Shown here piece by piece: positions 8,001 through 15,346 of a DNA stretch of 64,000 nucleotides. The first letter of the stretch is position 1. Every line of letters starts with the position of its first letter. The translations under genes were made by a program, and so were the position numbers. The notes beneath the pieces are model-generated. The model saw nothing but the letters and a program-made list of their open reading frames with translations, made no database searches and was not told where the DNA came from. This DNA comes from Lutispora saccharofermentans (GTDB lineage Bacteria > Bacillota > Clostridia > Lutisporales > Lutisporaceae): contig NZ_JAJEKE010000002.1 in assembly GCF_024363565.1 (NCBI RefSeq), forward strand, positions 186,001 to 250,000. Reading direction: 5' to 3'.

Positions 8001-8088
8001 AAAGAGACTGCCACAAATGTGGTTGCCTCATATTAGCGGATTAAAAAGTAATCACACTGCAGGGCAATTGCAGTGTGATTCTCTTTTC
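8001..8088 (+). ncRNA. Putative antitoxin RNA of a type I toxin-antitoxin locus
   Basis: The RNA inferred from the promoter at 7967-7994 would run to the terminator ending near 8088. It contains a small hairpin (CCACAAATGTGG, 8011-8022) and the shared terminator. It converges with the transcript of the tiny membrane-peptide gene at 8095-8172, and the two RNAs would overlap through the terminator. This arrangement resembles the Fst/par and TxpA/RatA type loci. The assignment is inferred, and I did not find an extended second complementary region. Confidence 0.45.
8050..8080. terminator. Bidirectional terminator shared by the convergent pair
   Basis: A perfect 12-bp stem (AATCACACTGCA at 8050-8061 with TGCAGTGTGATT at 8069-8080) has a 7-base loop. 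The plus-strand tail is CTCTTTTC and the minus-strand tail is ACTTTTTAA, so it can stop transcription both ways. Confidence 0.85.
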
Positions 8089-8094
8089 GATATA

Positions 8095-8172
8095 TTACTT
8101 CTTAAAGAATATCGACATTATCGAAATTATTAAAGATAGTAACGCTATTATAAACATCCCAAAGGTTAGCAT
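8095..8172 (-). CDS. Tiny holin-like toxin peptide, 25 residues
   Basis: The frame encodes a single hydrophobic helix, beginning MLTFGMFIIALLSLIIS and ending in IFFKK, with a lysine tail. This pattern resembles the putative holin-like toxins (Hol-Tox) of type I toxin-antitoxin loci in Firmicutes. GGAG sits four bases before the ATG. The gene points toward a bidirectional terminator and a convergent short RNA. The 5' end of its transcript would lie in or near the repeat mosaic at 8188-8262. Being so short, it could be chance, but helix, ribosome site and terminator agree. Confidence 0.55.
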   Translation of the reverse strand: MLTFGMFIIALLSLIISIMSIFFKK

Positions 8173-8187
8173 TATTCTCCGTCCCCC

Positions 8188-8262
8188 CTCGACCTAAAAG
8201 GAATACCCTAATGCCAGAAGCCAGCGGCTAGAGGCCAGAGGCTTAATTCTGAGCCCTGAGTT
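8188..8262. repeat. Intergenic repeat mosaic (modules C, B, D)
   Basis: GACCTAAAAGGAATACCCTA (C) is followed by ATGCCAGAAGCCAGCGGCTA with AGGCCAGAGG (B) and by CTGAGCCCTGAGTTC (D). The block lies between the small toxin-like gene and the icd promoter. Confidence 0.75.
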
Positions 8263-8272
8263 CAAATAAATA

Positions 8273-8301
8273 TTGACACCGTCTTCAAACAAAAGTATAA
8301 T
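8273..8301 (+). promoter_or_regulatory. Consensus sigma-A promoter of the isocitrate dehydrogenase gene
   Basis: TTGACA (8273-8278) and TATAAT (8296-8301) match consensus exactly with a 17-base spacer. The start would be near 8308, 38 bases before the GTG start codon. Confidence 0.92.
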
Positions 8302-8345
8302 TGTATACAATAATACAAATATACGAATACGAAGGGGGTCTTCTT

Positions 8346-9350
8346 GTGTACAAAGCTACTTTAATACCCGGTGATGGCATAGGTCCGGAAGTAATAAGTG
8401 CAGCAACTTCAGTGATCGAAGCTGCAGGAGTTGATATCAAATGGGATGAAAAGCAGGTAGGGCAGGCAGCTATGGCTAAGTACAATAATCCATTGCCTGA
8501 GGACACCATTAATTCTATTGAGATCAATAGGATAGCCCTTAAGGGTCCAACTACTACGGAAATAGGAAAAGGCTTCAGAAGCGCCAATATAAGCTTGAGA
8601 CAAAGGCTGAACCTGTATGCAAATATCAGGCCCATTAAGACTATTGAGGGTGCTAAAACAAAATATAGAGACGTAGACCTTGTTATATTCAGAGAGAATA
8701 CAGAAGATTTATACATGGGTATAGAACATATGATAGGGAAGGATGCGGCAGAATCCATCAAGATCATAACAAGGGAGGCATCGGAGAGGATCGCTTCCAT
8801 GGCTTTCAGCTATGCCGTTAAAGAAAAACGAAAAAAAGTTACCTGTGCTCATAAGGCAAATATTATGAAGCTCAGTGACGGGCTTTTCTTATCCAGCGTC
8901 AGAAGCGTTGCCGGCAAATTTCCTGATATTGAATACGAAGAAGTGATTGCCGATGGTTTATTTATGAATATGGTAATGAATCCTCAGGACTATGATGTGC
9001 TGGTATTGCCGAATCTCTATGGAGATTTATTGTCGGAAATGAGCGCCGGGTTAGTAGGCGGGCTCGGCGTTGTACCGGGTGTGAATATAGGTGTAGAAGC
9101 TGCGGTATTTGAGCCTACTCATGGGACGGCTTTGGATATAGCAGGCCAGGGCATAGCCAATCCCACGGCTGCAATTCTATGCGGTGTAATGCTTCTAAGG
9201 CATTTGGGAGAAAAGGATGCAGCAGAGAGAATCTATAACAGCGTGTCCCGGGTAATAAAAAACGGCAAGCATGTGACGAGAGATCTGGGCGGAACTGCTT
9301 CTACTCTCGATATGACAAAGGCTATAATTGATAGTTTACCTGGTAGCTAA
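8346..9350 (+). CDS. NAD-dependent isocitrate/isopropylmalate-family dehydrogenase, probably isocitrate dehydrogenase
   Basis: The 334-residue protein has the beta-decarboxylating dehydrogenase layout: LIPGDGIGPEV at the start, GKGFRSANISLRQRLNLYAN with the substrate-loop Ser and Asn, RENTEDLYMGIE, NLYGDLLSEMSAGLVGGLG for metal binding, and EPTHGTALDIAGQGIANP near the C-terminus. The S-x-N pair and the short length fit NAD-type isocitrate dehydrogenases better than LeuB. I chose the GTG at 8346, seven bases after AAGGGGGT. A GntR regulator gene follows 15 bases later. Isocitrate oxidation would supply 2-oxoglutarate for glutamate synthesis. Confidence 0.85.
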   Translation: MYKATLIPGDGIGPEVISAATSVIEAAGVDIKWDEKQVGQAAMAKYNNPLPEDTINSIEINRIALKGPTTTEIGKGFRSANISLRQRLNLYANIRPIKTIEGAKTKYRDVDLVIFRENTEDLYMGIEHMIGKDAAESIKIITREASERIASMAFSYAVKEKRKKVTCAHKANIMKLSDGLFLSSVRSVAGKFPDIEYEEVIADGLFMNMVMNPQDYDVLVLPNLYGDLLSEMSAGLVGGLGVVPGVNIGVEAAVFEPTHGTALDIAGQGIANPTAAILCGVMLLRHLGEKDAAERIYNSVSRVIKNGKHVTRDLGGTASTLDMTKAIIDSLPGS

Positions 9351-9365
9351 ACGGCAGGTGATTTA

Positions 9366-9998
9366 ATGGAGTATTTTACAAGGGTACAAATATATGAGAA
9401 GATCCGACAGGACATCCTGGATGGAAGATATGAAAGAGGCGAAAGCCTCATAGAGCAGAAACTGGCACAGGAGTTTGGAGTGAGCCGGACACCTGTAAGA
9501 GAGGTTCTGCGCCAGCTTGAGCTGGACGGTTTGGTTGGAAGCATACCGAACAGGGGAGTATTTGTTATAGGCATCACTCAAGAAGATATAGAGGATATCT
9601 ATGAAATAAGGCGAAGGATCGAAGGCCTGGCTGCATTATGGGCGACGGATAAAATGGCGGAAGAGGAATTCGCTGAGCTGGAGAATATATATAACCTTAT
9701 GGAATTCTATACCCACAAGCATGATGTTTCTCAAGTAGCAAAGCTTAATACTCAGTTTCATGAAGTAATTTTCAAAGCATCTCACAGCAAATACCTGAAA
9801 AACATGCTGAGCAACTTTCAAGTATACATTCAGTGGGCCAGGTATGCTTCGCTCAAGGTGCCCGGCCGCATGGAGGCAGCCCTTGCAGAGCATAAGGGCA
9901 TCTTGGAGGCCTTTAGGCAAAAAGACAGGCTTTTAGCCGAGAAGCTCATAATGGAGCATGTTGCAAATTCCAGCAAGAACATCAAGACGGCACAATAG
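9366..9998 (+). CDS. GntR/FadR-family transcriptional regulator
   Basis: This is a 210-residue DNA-binding regulator. The N-terminal winged helix shows the GntR pattern (YEKIRQDILDGRYERGESLIEQKLAQEFGVSRTPVREVLRQLELDGLV, residues 8-58). Residues 75-205 form an all-helical FCD ligand domain (DIYEIRRRIEGLAA, then HEVIFKASHSKYL with candidate metal-binding His residues). It is 15 bases from the dehydrogenase gene, so it may be co-transcribed and control the same pathway. The ligand cannot be read from sequence. Confidence 0.9.
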   Translation: MEYFTRVQIYEKIRQDILDGRYERGESLIEQKLAQEFGVSRTPVREVLRQLELDGLVGSIPNRGVFVIGITQEDIEDIYEIRRRIEGLAALWATDKMAEEEFAELENIYNLMEFYTHKHDVSQVAKLNTQFHEVIFKASHSKYLKNMLSNFQVYIQWARYASLKVPGRMEAALAEHKGILEAFRQKDRLLAEKLIMEHVANSSKNIKTAQ

Positions 9999-10010
9999 AA
10001 AGCGGGCCGG

Positions 10011-11918
10011 CTATTGCATGTCGGCCCACTCTTCCAGCAGCTCATCTATTTGAGCGCATAAATTTTCTTTTTCTTCACTCAGTTCATTGCACCTGATATG
10101 ATCTGAGTATATATCCGGCTGTCCCAGCAGCGCATCGATCTCTTTTATCCTGGCTTCAGCAATTTCAATCTCATCTTCAATGGTCTCCAGGCGTTTTTGC
10201 TGGCGCCTTTCCTTGGCTTTTTCTTCCTTCTGCTTCAGCCAATCATTTTTTACTTCCGAATTTTTTTCGGGCTCGTTTGTGCTGCCGTCATCAGTATCGA
10301 ACAATTCTCTTTTTTTCAGATAATAGGAGTAGCCTCCGTCATACAGCTTGCCTTCCTGGGGGGTGAGCTCCACTACTTTGGTAGCCACCTTATTGAGAAA
10401 GTACCTGTCATGGGAGATAAAAAGCACGGTGCCGCTGTAGCCGGACAGGGCTGCTTCCAATACTCCCTTTGACTCCATATCAAGATGGTTGGTGGGCTCA
10501 TCCAGCAAAAGAAAATTAGCCTTTGAGAGCATTAGCTTCAGCAGTGCTATCCTGCTCTTCTCTCCGCCGCTCAATACGGATATTTCCTTAAAAACATCTT
10601 CTCCTTGAAAAAGGAAAGCTGCCAATGCATTTCTTATGGTCGTTTGGTTGAGTTCCGGATAAGCATCCCATATCTCATCGATGACCATTTTGTCGGTGCT
10701 AAGGCTTTCCTGTTCCTGGTCATAATATGCGGGGAATACGGACATGCCGAATCTCAAAGTACCTTTATCAGGCTTCAGCATGCCGGCGATTATTTTGAGC
10801 AAAGTAGTTTTTCCTATCCCATTTGGGCCCAGCAAGGCCACCTTGTCGCCCCGCTTGATTTCAAGACTGAAGTTTTGAAACAAAGGCCTGCCAAAGGCTT
10901 TGGAGACGTTTTCCAACCTCAATACATCATTGCCGCTTCTCAGCTTGGGCTCAAATTTAAAATGAGCTCTCTTAGGCAATGCTTCAGGCTTTTCAAGCCT
11001 TTCCATCTTTTCTAACATCTTTTCCCGGCTTTCAGCCTGCTTTATGCTTTTTTCCCGGTTGTACTGCCGGTATCTGGCTATTATGGCTTCCTGACGGGCT
11101 ATCTCTTTCTGCTGGTTTTCATAATCTTTTTGCGCTTGCTCTCTGTTCTCATCCTTTTTTACAATATAATAGGAGTAATTTCCCTCATATTCTAAAATCC
11201 TGCCGTTTTCCATCTCAAAGGTTCTGTTTGTCACATTGTCCAGCAGATATCTGTCATGGGATATTATCATCAGTGCGCCTTTATAGTCTTTGAGAAAGCT
11301 TTCCAGCCACTCCACAGCTTCAATATCAAGATAATTGGTAGGTTCATCGAGGAGCAGGATATCTCTTTTCTCCAGCAAGACCTTGCCCAGGGCTACCCTG
11401 GTCTTCTGGCCACCGCTGAACAAAGCCACCCTCTTATCATAGTCCTGAGGAGAAAAACCAAGGCCCTTGAGGACGCCCCTTATTTTGCTTTCATATGCGA
11501 AACCGTCGTTGTTTTCATATTCTTGCTGCAAGGATGAGTAAGCCTTCATCAGCGATTCCATTTTGGCTTCATCAGTGCCGGCTTTCATGCTGCTTATTTC
11601 ATGTTCCAGACCTTTCAGCTTATTTTCTATACCTATTATGCCGGAAAAAACCTTCAGCATTTCCTGCCATAGAGTCGTATCCCATTGAAAATCCAAGAAC
11701 TGAGACATATACCCTATGCTCATATTCTTGCCCAGATACAATTCACCGCTGTCCCTGTCTTCGATTCCGGCAATTATTTTAAATAAAGTGGATTTTCCGG
11801 CTCCATTCACACCTATTACTCCGACCTTGTCCTTTTCCTGCAGGGTAAAGGAAGCATCTTTTATGATCAAATCCATACCATAAGATTTTTGTATTTCTTT
11901 TGTCGATAAAATTATCAT
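10011..11918 (-). CDS. ABC-F family ATPase
   Basis: This 635-residue cytoplasmic protein has two ABC ATPase domains in tandem and no membrane segments. Walker A motifs are GVNGAGKST (N-terminal half) and GPNGIGKTT (C-terminal half); signatures are LFSGGQKTRVALG and VLSGGEKSRIALL; Walker B regions read LLLDEPTNYLD and LLLDEPTNHLD. A linker of about 80 charged residues lies between them and a coiled-coil tail of about 90 residues ends the protein, as in YdiF/Uup-like ABC-F proteins that act on the ribosome. AGGAGGTCAC precedes the ATG. I see no reason to call it a specific antibiotic-resistance protein. Confidence 0.92.
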   Translation of the reverse strand: MIILSTKEIQKSYGMDLIIKDASFTLQEKDKVGVIGVNGAGKSTLFKIIAGIEDRDSGELYLGKNMSIGYMSQFLDFQWDTTLWQEMLKVFSGIIGIENKLKGLEHEISSMKAGTDEAKMESLMKAYSSLQQEYENNDGFAYESKIRGVLKGLGFSPQDYDKRVALFSGGQKTRVALGKVLLEKRDILLLDEPTNYLDIEAVEWLESFLKDYKGALMIISHDRYLLDNVTNRTFEMENGRILEYEGNYSYYIVKKDENREQAQKDYENQQKEIARQEAIIARYRQYNREKSIKQAESREKMLEKMERLEKPEALPKRAHFKFEPKLRSGNDVLRLENVSKAFGRPLFQNFSLEIKRGDKVALLGPNGIGKTTLLKIIAGMLKPDKGTLRFGMSVFPAYYDQEQESLSTDKMVIDEIWDAYPELNQTTIRNALAAFLFQGEDVFKEISVLSGGEKSRIALLKLMLSKANFLLLDEPTNHLDMESKGVLEAALSGYSGTVLFISHDRYFLNKVATKVVELTPQEGKLYDGGYSYYLKKRELFDTDDGSTNEPEKNSEVKNDWLKQKEEKAKERRQQKRLETIEDEIEIAEARIKEIDALLGQPDIYSDHIRCNELSEEKENLCAQIDELLEEWADMQ

Positions 11919-12036
11919 TGTGACCTCCTGAAAGGATATTTACAATAATAATTCTACCAAAGATTCATAAATATATAAATATATAAGGCACAATTGGAAA
12001 ATATAATATCAGTTGCCCGGTTTGAAATTTTACTTT

Positions 12037-12060
12037 GATTACCAAATAAATTCGGTAATC
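12037..12060. promoter_or_regulatory. Inverted repeat upstream of rex
   Basis: GATTACC (12037-12043) and GGTAATC (12054-12060) flank a 10-base A/T-rich centre. It lies 112 bases before rex in the divergent region with the ABC-F gene. It does not match the usual Rex box, so the binding protein, if any, is unknown. Confidence 0.35.
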
Positions 12061-12171
12061 AATTGACTTTTGAACCTACATATAATAAAATATTAACAAT
12101 AAAATTGTTGTTGACTATAGCCTGAATTTAGAATATTGCAATAATTTACCTTTGATATAGGAGTTGATATA

Positions 12172-12828
12172 GTGGAAAGATTTAGCAGCATTTCTATGGC
12201 AGTTGTAAGGAGATTACCTAAATATCATAGATATCTCTCAGAATTGAAGAAGAATGATGTAAAAAGAGTGTCCTCTCAGGAGCTCAGCAGGATTACAGGC
12301 TTTACCGCATCTCAGATAAGACAGGACTTAAATTGCTTTGGTGGCTTTGGGCAGCAAGGCTACGGGTATAATGTGGACGATTTGCACCAGCAGATCAGCA
12401 AGATTTTAGGCCTTGATAAGGTATATAAGACGGTTATAGTAGGTGCGGGCAATCTTGGGCAAGCTATAGTGAACTATACTTTTTTTGAAAAAAGCGGTTT
12501 TGTTCCTCAGGCAATATTCGATGTCAACCCAAGGCTCATCGGCCTTAAAATAAACGATATCAAGGTTCATGACGTAGAAAACCTTGAGAGCTTTGTAAAG
12601 GATAATGGTATTGATATAGGCATAATATGCACTCCCAAAAGCCAATGCCAAAAGGTAGCCGAGGCTTTGGCCAAAGGCGGAGTTCAGGGGATCTGGAATT
12701 TTGCGCCCTCAGATGTCAGCGTGCCTGACGATATTATCGTAGAAAACGTGCATCTAAGCGAAAGTCTTTTTACCATCTCGTATTTGCTCAAGGAGAGAGA
12801 AGAAGTTTTAAAGACGAAAAAATATTGA
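12172..12828 (+). CDS. rex: Redox-sensing transcriptional repressor Rex
   Basis: Rex senses the NADH/NAD+ ratio and represses fermentation genes in many Gram-positive anaerobes. The 218-residue protein has an N-terminal winged helix (VRRLPKYHRYLSEL, then VSSQELSRITGFTASQIRQDLNCFGGFGQQGYGY) and a Rossmann domain (VIVGAGNLGQAIVNY, about residues 88-102), with the conserved C-terminal helix VHLSESLFTISYLL. The start is GTG after TAGGAG. Its stop codon overlaps the -35 element of the next transcription unit. Confidence 0.95.
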   Translation: MERFSSISMAVVRRLPKYHRYLSELKKNDVKRVSSQELSRITGFTASQIRQDLNCFGGFGQQGYGYNVDDLHQQISKILGLDKVYKTVIVGAGNLGQAIVNYTFFEKSGFVPQAIFDVNPRLIGLKINDIKVHDVENLESFVKDNGIDIGIICTPKSQCQKVAEALAKGGVQGIWNFAPSDVSVPDDIIVENVHLSESLFTISYLLKEREEVLKTKKY

Positions 12829-12853
12829 CACCCAAAAATTCAGGTGGTAAAAT
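12825..12853 (+). promoter_or_regulatory. Sigma-A promoter of the Mn2+ riboswitch leader
   Basis: TTGACA (12825-12830) and TAAAAT (12848-12853) are 17 bases apart. The -35 hexamer shares bases with the rex stop codon. Transcription would begin near 12860, at the first base of the aptamer. Confidence 0.85.
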
Positions 12854-12862
12854 CTACTTATT

Positions 12863-12951
12863 AAAGGGGAGTAACTGCTCCTTGAGTTGATAGAGTCAAC
12901 ATCACAGCTTATAAGCCTGGCTCTATCGTGACTGCGTCAAGTGAGACCTTT
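12863..12951 (+). promoter_or_regulatory. yybP-ykoY (Mn2+) riboswitch
   Basis: The leader starts AAAGGGGAGTAACTGCTC and ends CAAGTGAGACCTTT, the two conserved ends of yybP-ykoY RNAs whose P1 stem pairs AAAGG with CCTTT. Between them lie CAACATCACAGC and the GTGACTGCGTC arm of the second lobe. Known members sense Mn2+ and usually raise expression by antitermination. The 3' strand of P1 is also the 5' strand of the following terminator (12945-12992), so ligand binding would block termination. Confidence 0.85.
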
Positions 12952-12992
12952 AACGCAATGTTATTTTGTGTTAAAGGTCTTAATATCTTTTT
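12945..12992 (+). terminator. Riboswitch-controlled terminator
   Basis: GACCTTTAACGCA (12945-12957) pairs with TGTGTTAAAGGTC (12967-12979) over a 9-base loop, followed by TTAATATCTTTTT. Its first seven bases belong to the P1 stem of the upstream aptamer, giving a mutually exclusive switch. Confidence 0.88.
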
Positions 12993-13128
12993 GCTGAAGA
13001 ATATGATAATATGATTTAAGAAAGATATCTTGCATAATTAAAAAATAATGAAGGATATCATTCGAATTTTTTAATAAGGATTAAAAAATTTGTAAAACAT
13101 AGCTTATATACTAAAGGAGATGTAGAAA

Positions 13129-14229
13129 ATGCTGGACTTATTTACCGGTTTCCAGGCGCTGAGCCTCGGAAACATCATCATGTTTGTGATTGCCTCTGTA
13201 CTTATTTATCTTGCAATTGTAAAGGAATATGAGCCCATGCTCTTATTGCCTATCGGATTCGGAGCCATATTGGCCAATATTCCGCTGTCCGGAGCTATTG
13301 GAGAGCACGGGCCGCTTACAATCCTATATAATATAGGAATACTTACTGAGTTATTCCCATTACTTATTTTTGTAGCCGTAGGTGCTATGATAGATTTCGG
13401 ACCGCTCCTCAAGAATCCTAAGATGCTTCTTTTCGGGGGTGCTGCTCAGTTCGGCATTTTTTTTACCATGAGCTTGGCAGCTCTTATGGGATACAGCCTC
13501 AAAGAGGCTGCATCAATAGGGATAATCGGTGCGGCGGACGGACCTACCTCAATATTTGTGGCCACCAAGTTTGCTAAAAATCTTTTGGCGCCCATATCGG
13601 TAGCGGCCTATTCGTATATGTCTCTGGTTCCAATAATACAGCCCCCGGTCATCAGGGCTTTGACGACCGTAGAAGAAAGAAAGATAAGGATGCCCTATGA
13701 GGAAAACAGCATATCCAAGAGGGTTAAAATAATATTCCCCATTGCAGTCACAATTATTGCGGGCATAATAGCCCCTACCAGTGCTGCTTTGGTAGGCTTC
13801 TTGATGTTCGGAAATCTTCTTAGAGAGTGCGGCGTGACGGAAAGGCTTTCTAAATCGGCACAAAATGAGCTGGCCAATCTGGTAACTATTCTCTTGGGGA
13901 TCACAATAGGTTCTACGATGACTGCAGAAGGCTTTTTAAATATCAGTACCGTAAAGATAATATTGATGGGCCTGGCGGCCTTTGTTTTCGATACGGCAGG
14001 CGGCGTAATGTTTGCAAAGTTCCTCAACCTTTTCAGCAAGAATAAGATCAACCCTATGGTAGGAGCAGCGGGCATATCGGCCTTCCCAATGTCTTCACGG
14101 GTTATTCAAAAAGAAGCGCAAAAGGCAGATCCGACAAACTTCATACTCATGCATGCAGTAAGTGCCAATGTTGCCGGACAGATAGGCTCTATAATTGCAG
14201 GCGGATTGATTTTGGCATTAGTGAAATAG
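13129..14229 (+). CDS. Sodium-translocating decarboxylase beta subunit (OadB/GcdB/MmdB family), stand-alone
   Basis: The 366-residue protein has about nine to eleven hydrophobic segments. Family signatures are intact: GIIGAADGPTSIF (near 128-140), PIIQPPVIRALT, GITIGSTMTAEGFL and NPMVGAAGISAFPMSSRVIQ near the C-terminus. In known pumps this subunit decarboxylates carboxybiotin and exports Na+, but no alpha carboxyltransferase or biotin carrier is encoded nearby. Instead it follows a Mn2+-type riboswitch and is followed by a 42-residue gamma-like subunit. It may be a pump part supplied to an enzyme encoded elsewhere, or an ion transporter in its own right. AAGGAGATG precedes the ATG. Confidence 0.9.
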   Translation: MLDLFTGFQALSLGNIIMFVIASVLIYLAIVKEYEPMLLLPIGFGAILANIPLSGAIGEHGPLTILYNIGILTELFPLLIFVAVGAMIDFGPLLKNPKMLLFGGAAQFGIFFTMSLAALMGYSLKEAASIGIIGAADGPTSIFVATKFAKNLLAPISVAAYSYMSLVPIIQPPVIRALTTVEERKIRMPYEENSISKRVKIIFPIAVTIIAGIIAPTSAALVGFLMFGNLLRECGVTERLSKSAQNELANLVTILLGITIGSTMTAEGFLNISTVKIILMGLAAFVFDTAGGVMFAKFLNLFSKNKINPMVGAAGISAFPMSSRVIQKEAQKADPTNFILMHAVSANVAGQIGSIIAGGLILALVK

Positions 14230-14240
14230 GAGGGTAAGAG

Positions 14241-14369
14241 ATGAATATAGCAGTTTTTTATGAAAGCTTGAAGGTTATGGTAAACGGCATGGTGGGAATA
14301 TTTGCAGTAATAATTATTTTCTATATGCTGATAACGATATTGACAAAAATATTTCCTGAAAACAGATAA
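14241..14369 (+). CDS. Mini gamma-like subunit of a sodium-translocating decarboxylase, 42 residues
   Basis: The ATG at 14241 follows AGGAGGGTAAG, which begins right after the beta-subunit stop. The product is a single-helix membrane protein: a short N-terminus (NIAVFYESLKVMVNGMVGIF), then VIIIFYMLITILTKIF and a short tail. The GM-x-x-(V/I)F block entering a helix is typical of OadG/gamma chains, which anchor the beta subunit to the rest of the enzyme. The usual C-terminal metal-binding tail is absent. It is too short for many gene finders. Confidence 0.7.
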   Translation: MNIAVFYESLKVMVNGMVGIFAVIIIFYMLITILTKIFPENR

Positions 14370-14418
14370 TAAATATGTTACAATGGTAAATATATTAATA
14401 TCTTAGAATGCTGTTAAT

Positions 14419-14473
14419 AAACGGGGACATACCCCAGGTAGAAGGGTCGTTTGGAGGGGGTGTATCCCCGTTT
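14419..14473 (+). promoter_or_regulatory. Large leader hairpin before the P-loop/Asp23 gene
   Basis: AAACGGGGACATACCCC (14419-14435) pairs with GGGGTGTATCCCCGTTT (14457-14473), with one mismatch and one G-U pair, closing a 21-base loop rich in G. No T tract follows, so it is not a simple terminator. It ends about 6 bases before the ribosome site and could affect translation. Confidence 0.45.
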
Positions 14474-14494
14474 ATCGTAAAGGAGTAATATCTT

Positions 14495-15331
14495 ATGGAA
14501 GTATATGCCCTCATAGGCCATAGCGGCACCGGCAAAAGCTATAAGGCATTCATGGTTGCCAAAGATAAAAATACTCAATATATTATCGATGACGGCCTTT
14601 TGATCGGGGGCACCAGAGTCATCACTGGAAGCTCCGCCAAAAAAGAGAGCACCAAGCTTGCTGCAGTCCGCAGAGCTCTGTTTAAAGATGAAAAGCACAA
14701 GGAAGCGGTGAAAACTGCTTTAAAGGAGCTCTCGCCGGAAAGAATACTTGTGCTTGGGACCTCGAAAAAGATGGTGGAGCAGATAACAGAGGCTTTGGAT
14801 ATACCAATGCCTTGTGAAGTCATATATATAAACGACATATCCACTGATTCAGAGATCGATACTGCCGTAAAATCCCGGCGCTTTGAAGGCAAGCATGTAA
14901 TACCTGTACCGACTGTGGAAGTTAAAAAGGACTTTTCGGGATATTTTATAGACTCCCTAAAGATATTCAGAAGGAAGGAAAAAGCCGGGGATATAGCCGA
15001 AAAGACCATAATAAGGCCTACCTTCAGCTATCTGGGAAAGTATGAAATATCTAAAAATGCTTTGGCTCAGCTTGTAGAGATGACTGCATTGAAAGCAGAA
15101 GGTACAATTAAGGTGAATAAAGTCAGGATAGACAACAAAGCCGAGGGCGTTATCATAGATGTCGAAGTATCCTTGAGCCTGCAAAAAAGGCTTGATTTAA
15201 TGATGAGGGATATACAGCAAATCGTGAGAGAAAAGCTGGAGTATACCACCGGCTTGAATGTTATCGCTGTAAATGTATGGACTGTGGGTCTGATGTTGCC
15301 GGACAGAAAAATATATATAGGCGAGATTTGA
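14495..15331 (+). CDS. P-loop protein with C-terminal Asp23-like domain
   Basis: The 278-residue cytoplasmic protein opens with a Walker A motif (ALIGHSGTGKSYKAF, residues 4-18) and an Asp-rich DDGLLIGG strand, suggesting a nucleotide-binding fold. Residues from about 185 (NALAQLVEMTALKAEGTIKV) to the end (LEYTTGLNVIAVNVWTVGL) look like the Asp23/Gls24 envelope-stress fold, in which an LV-x-x-TAL-x-x-EG block and an N-V-x-V strand recur. The combination is conserved in some Clostridia but I know no function. The gene lies seven codons upstream of ogg and may be co-transcribed with it. Confidence 0.7.
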   Translation: MEVYALIGHSGTGKSYKAFMVAKDKNTQYIIDDGLLIGGTRVITGSSAKKESTKLAAVRRALFKDEKHKEAVKTALKELSPERILVLGTSKKMVEQITEALDIPMPCEVIYINDISTDSEIDTAVKSRRFEGKHVIPVPTVEVKKDFSGYFIDSLKIFRRKEKAGDIAEKTIIRPTFSYLGKYEISKNALAQLVEMTALKAEGTIKVNKVRIDNKAEGVIIDVEVSLSLQKRLDLMMRDIQQIVREKLEYTTGLNVIAVNVWTVGLMLPDRKIYIGEI

Positions 15332-15346
15332 TAGGATGTGAGAAAT

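Noticed and set aside
8041-8088. Terminator of tsaD alone
   Set aside because: The hairpin lies over 100 bases from tsaD behind a separate TATAAT promoter and works on both strands, so the convergent RNA pair explains it better.
10003-10026. Hairpin GGGCCG/CGGCCC at the end of the ABC-F gene
   Set aside because: The stem is only six pairs with a 12-base loop and no T tract on either strand, so I did not call it a terminator.
12074-12116. Possible Rex box upstream of rex (AACAAT/ATTGTT)
   Set aside because: The arms are in the opposite order to the clostridial Rex consensus (TTGTTA then TAACAA), so I could not support autoregulation.
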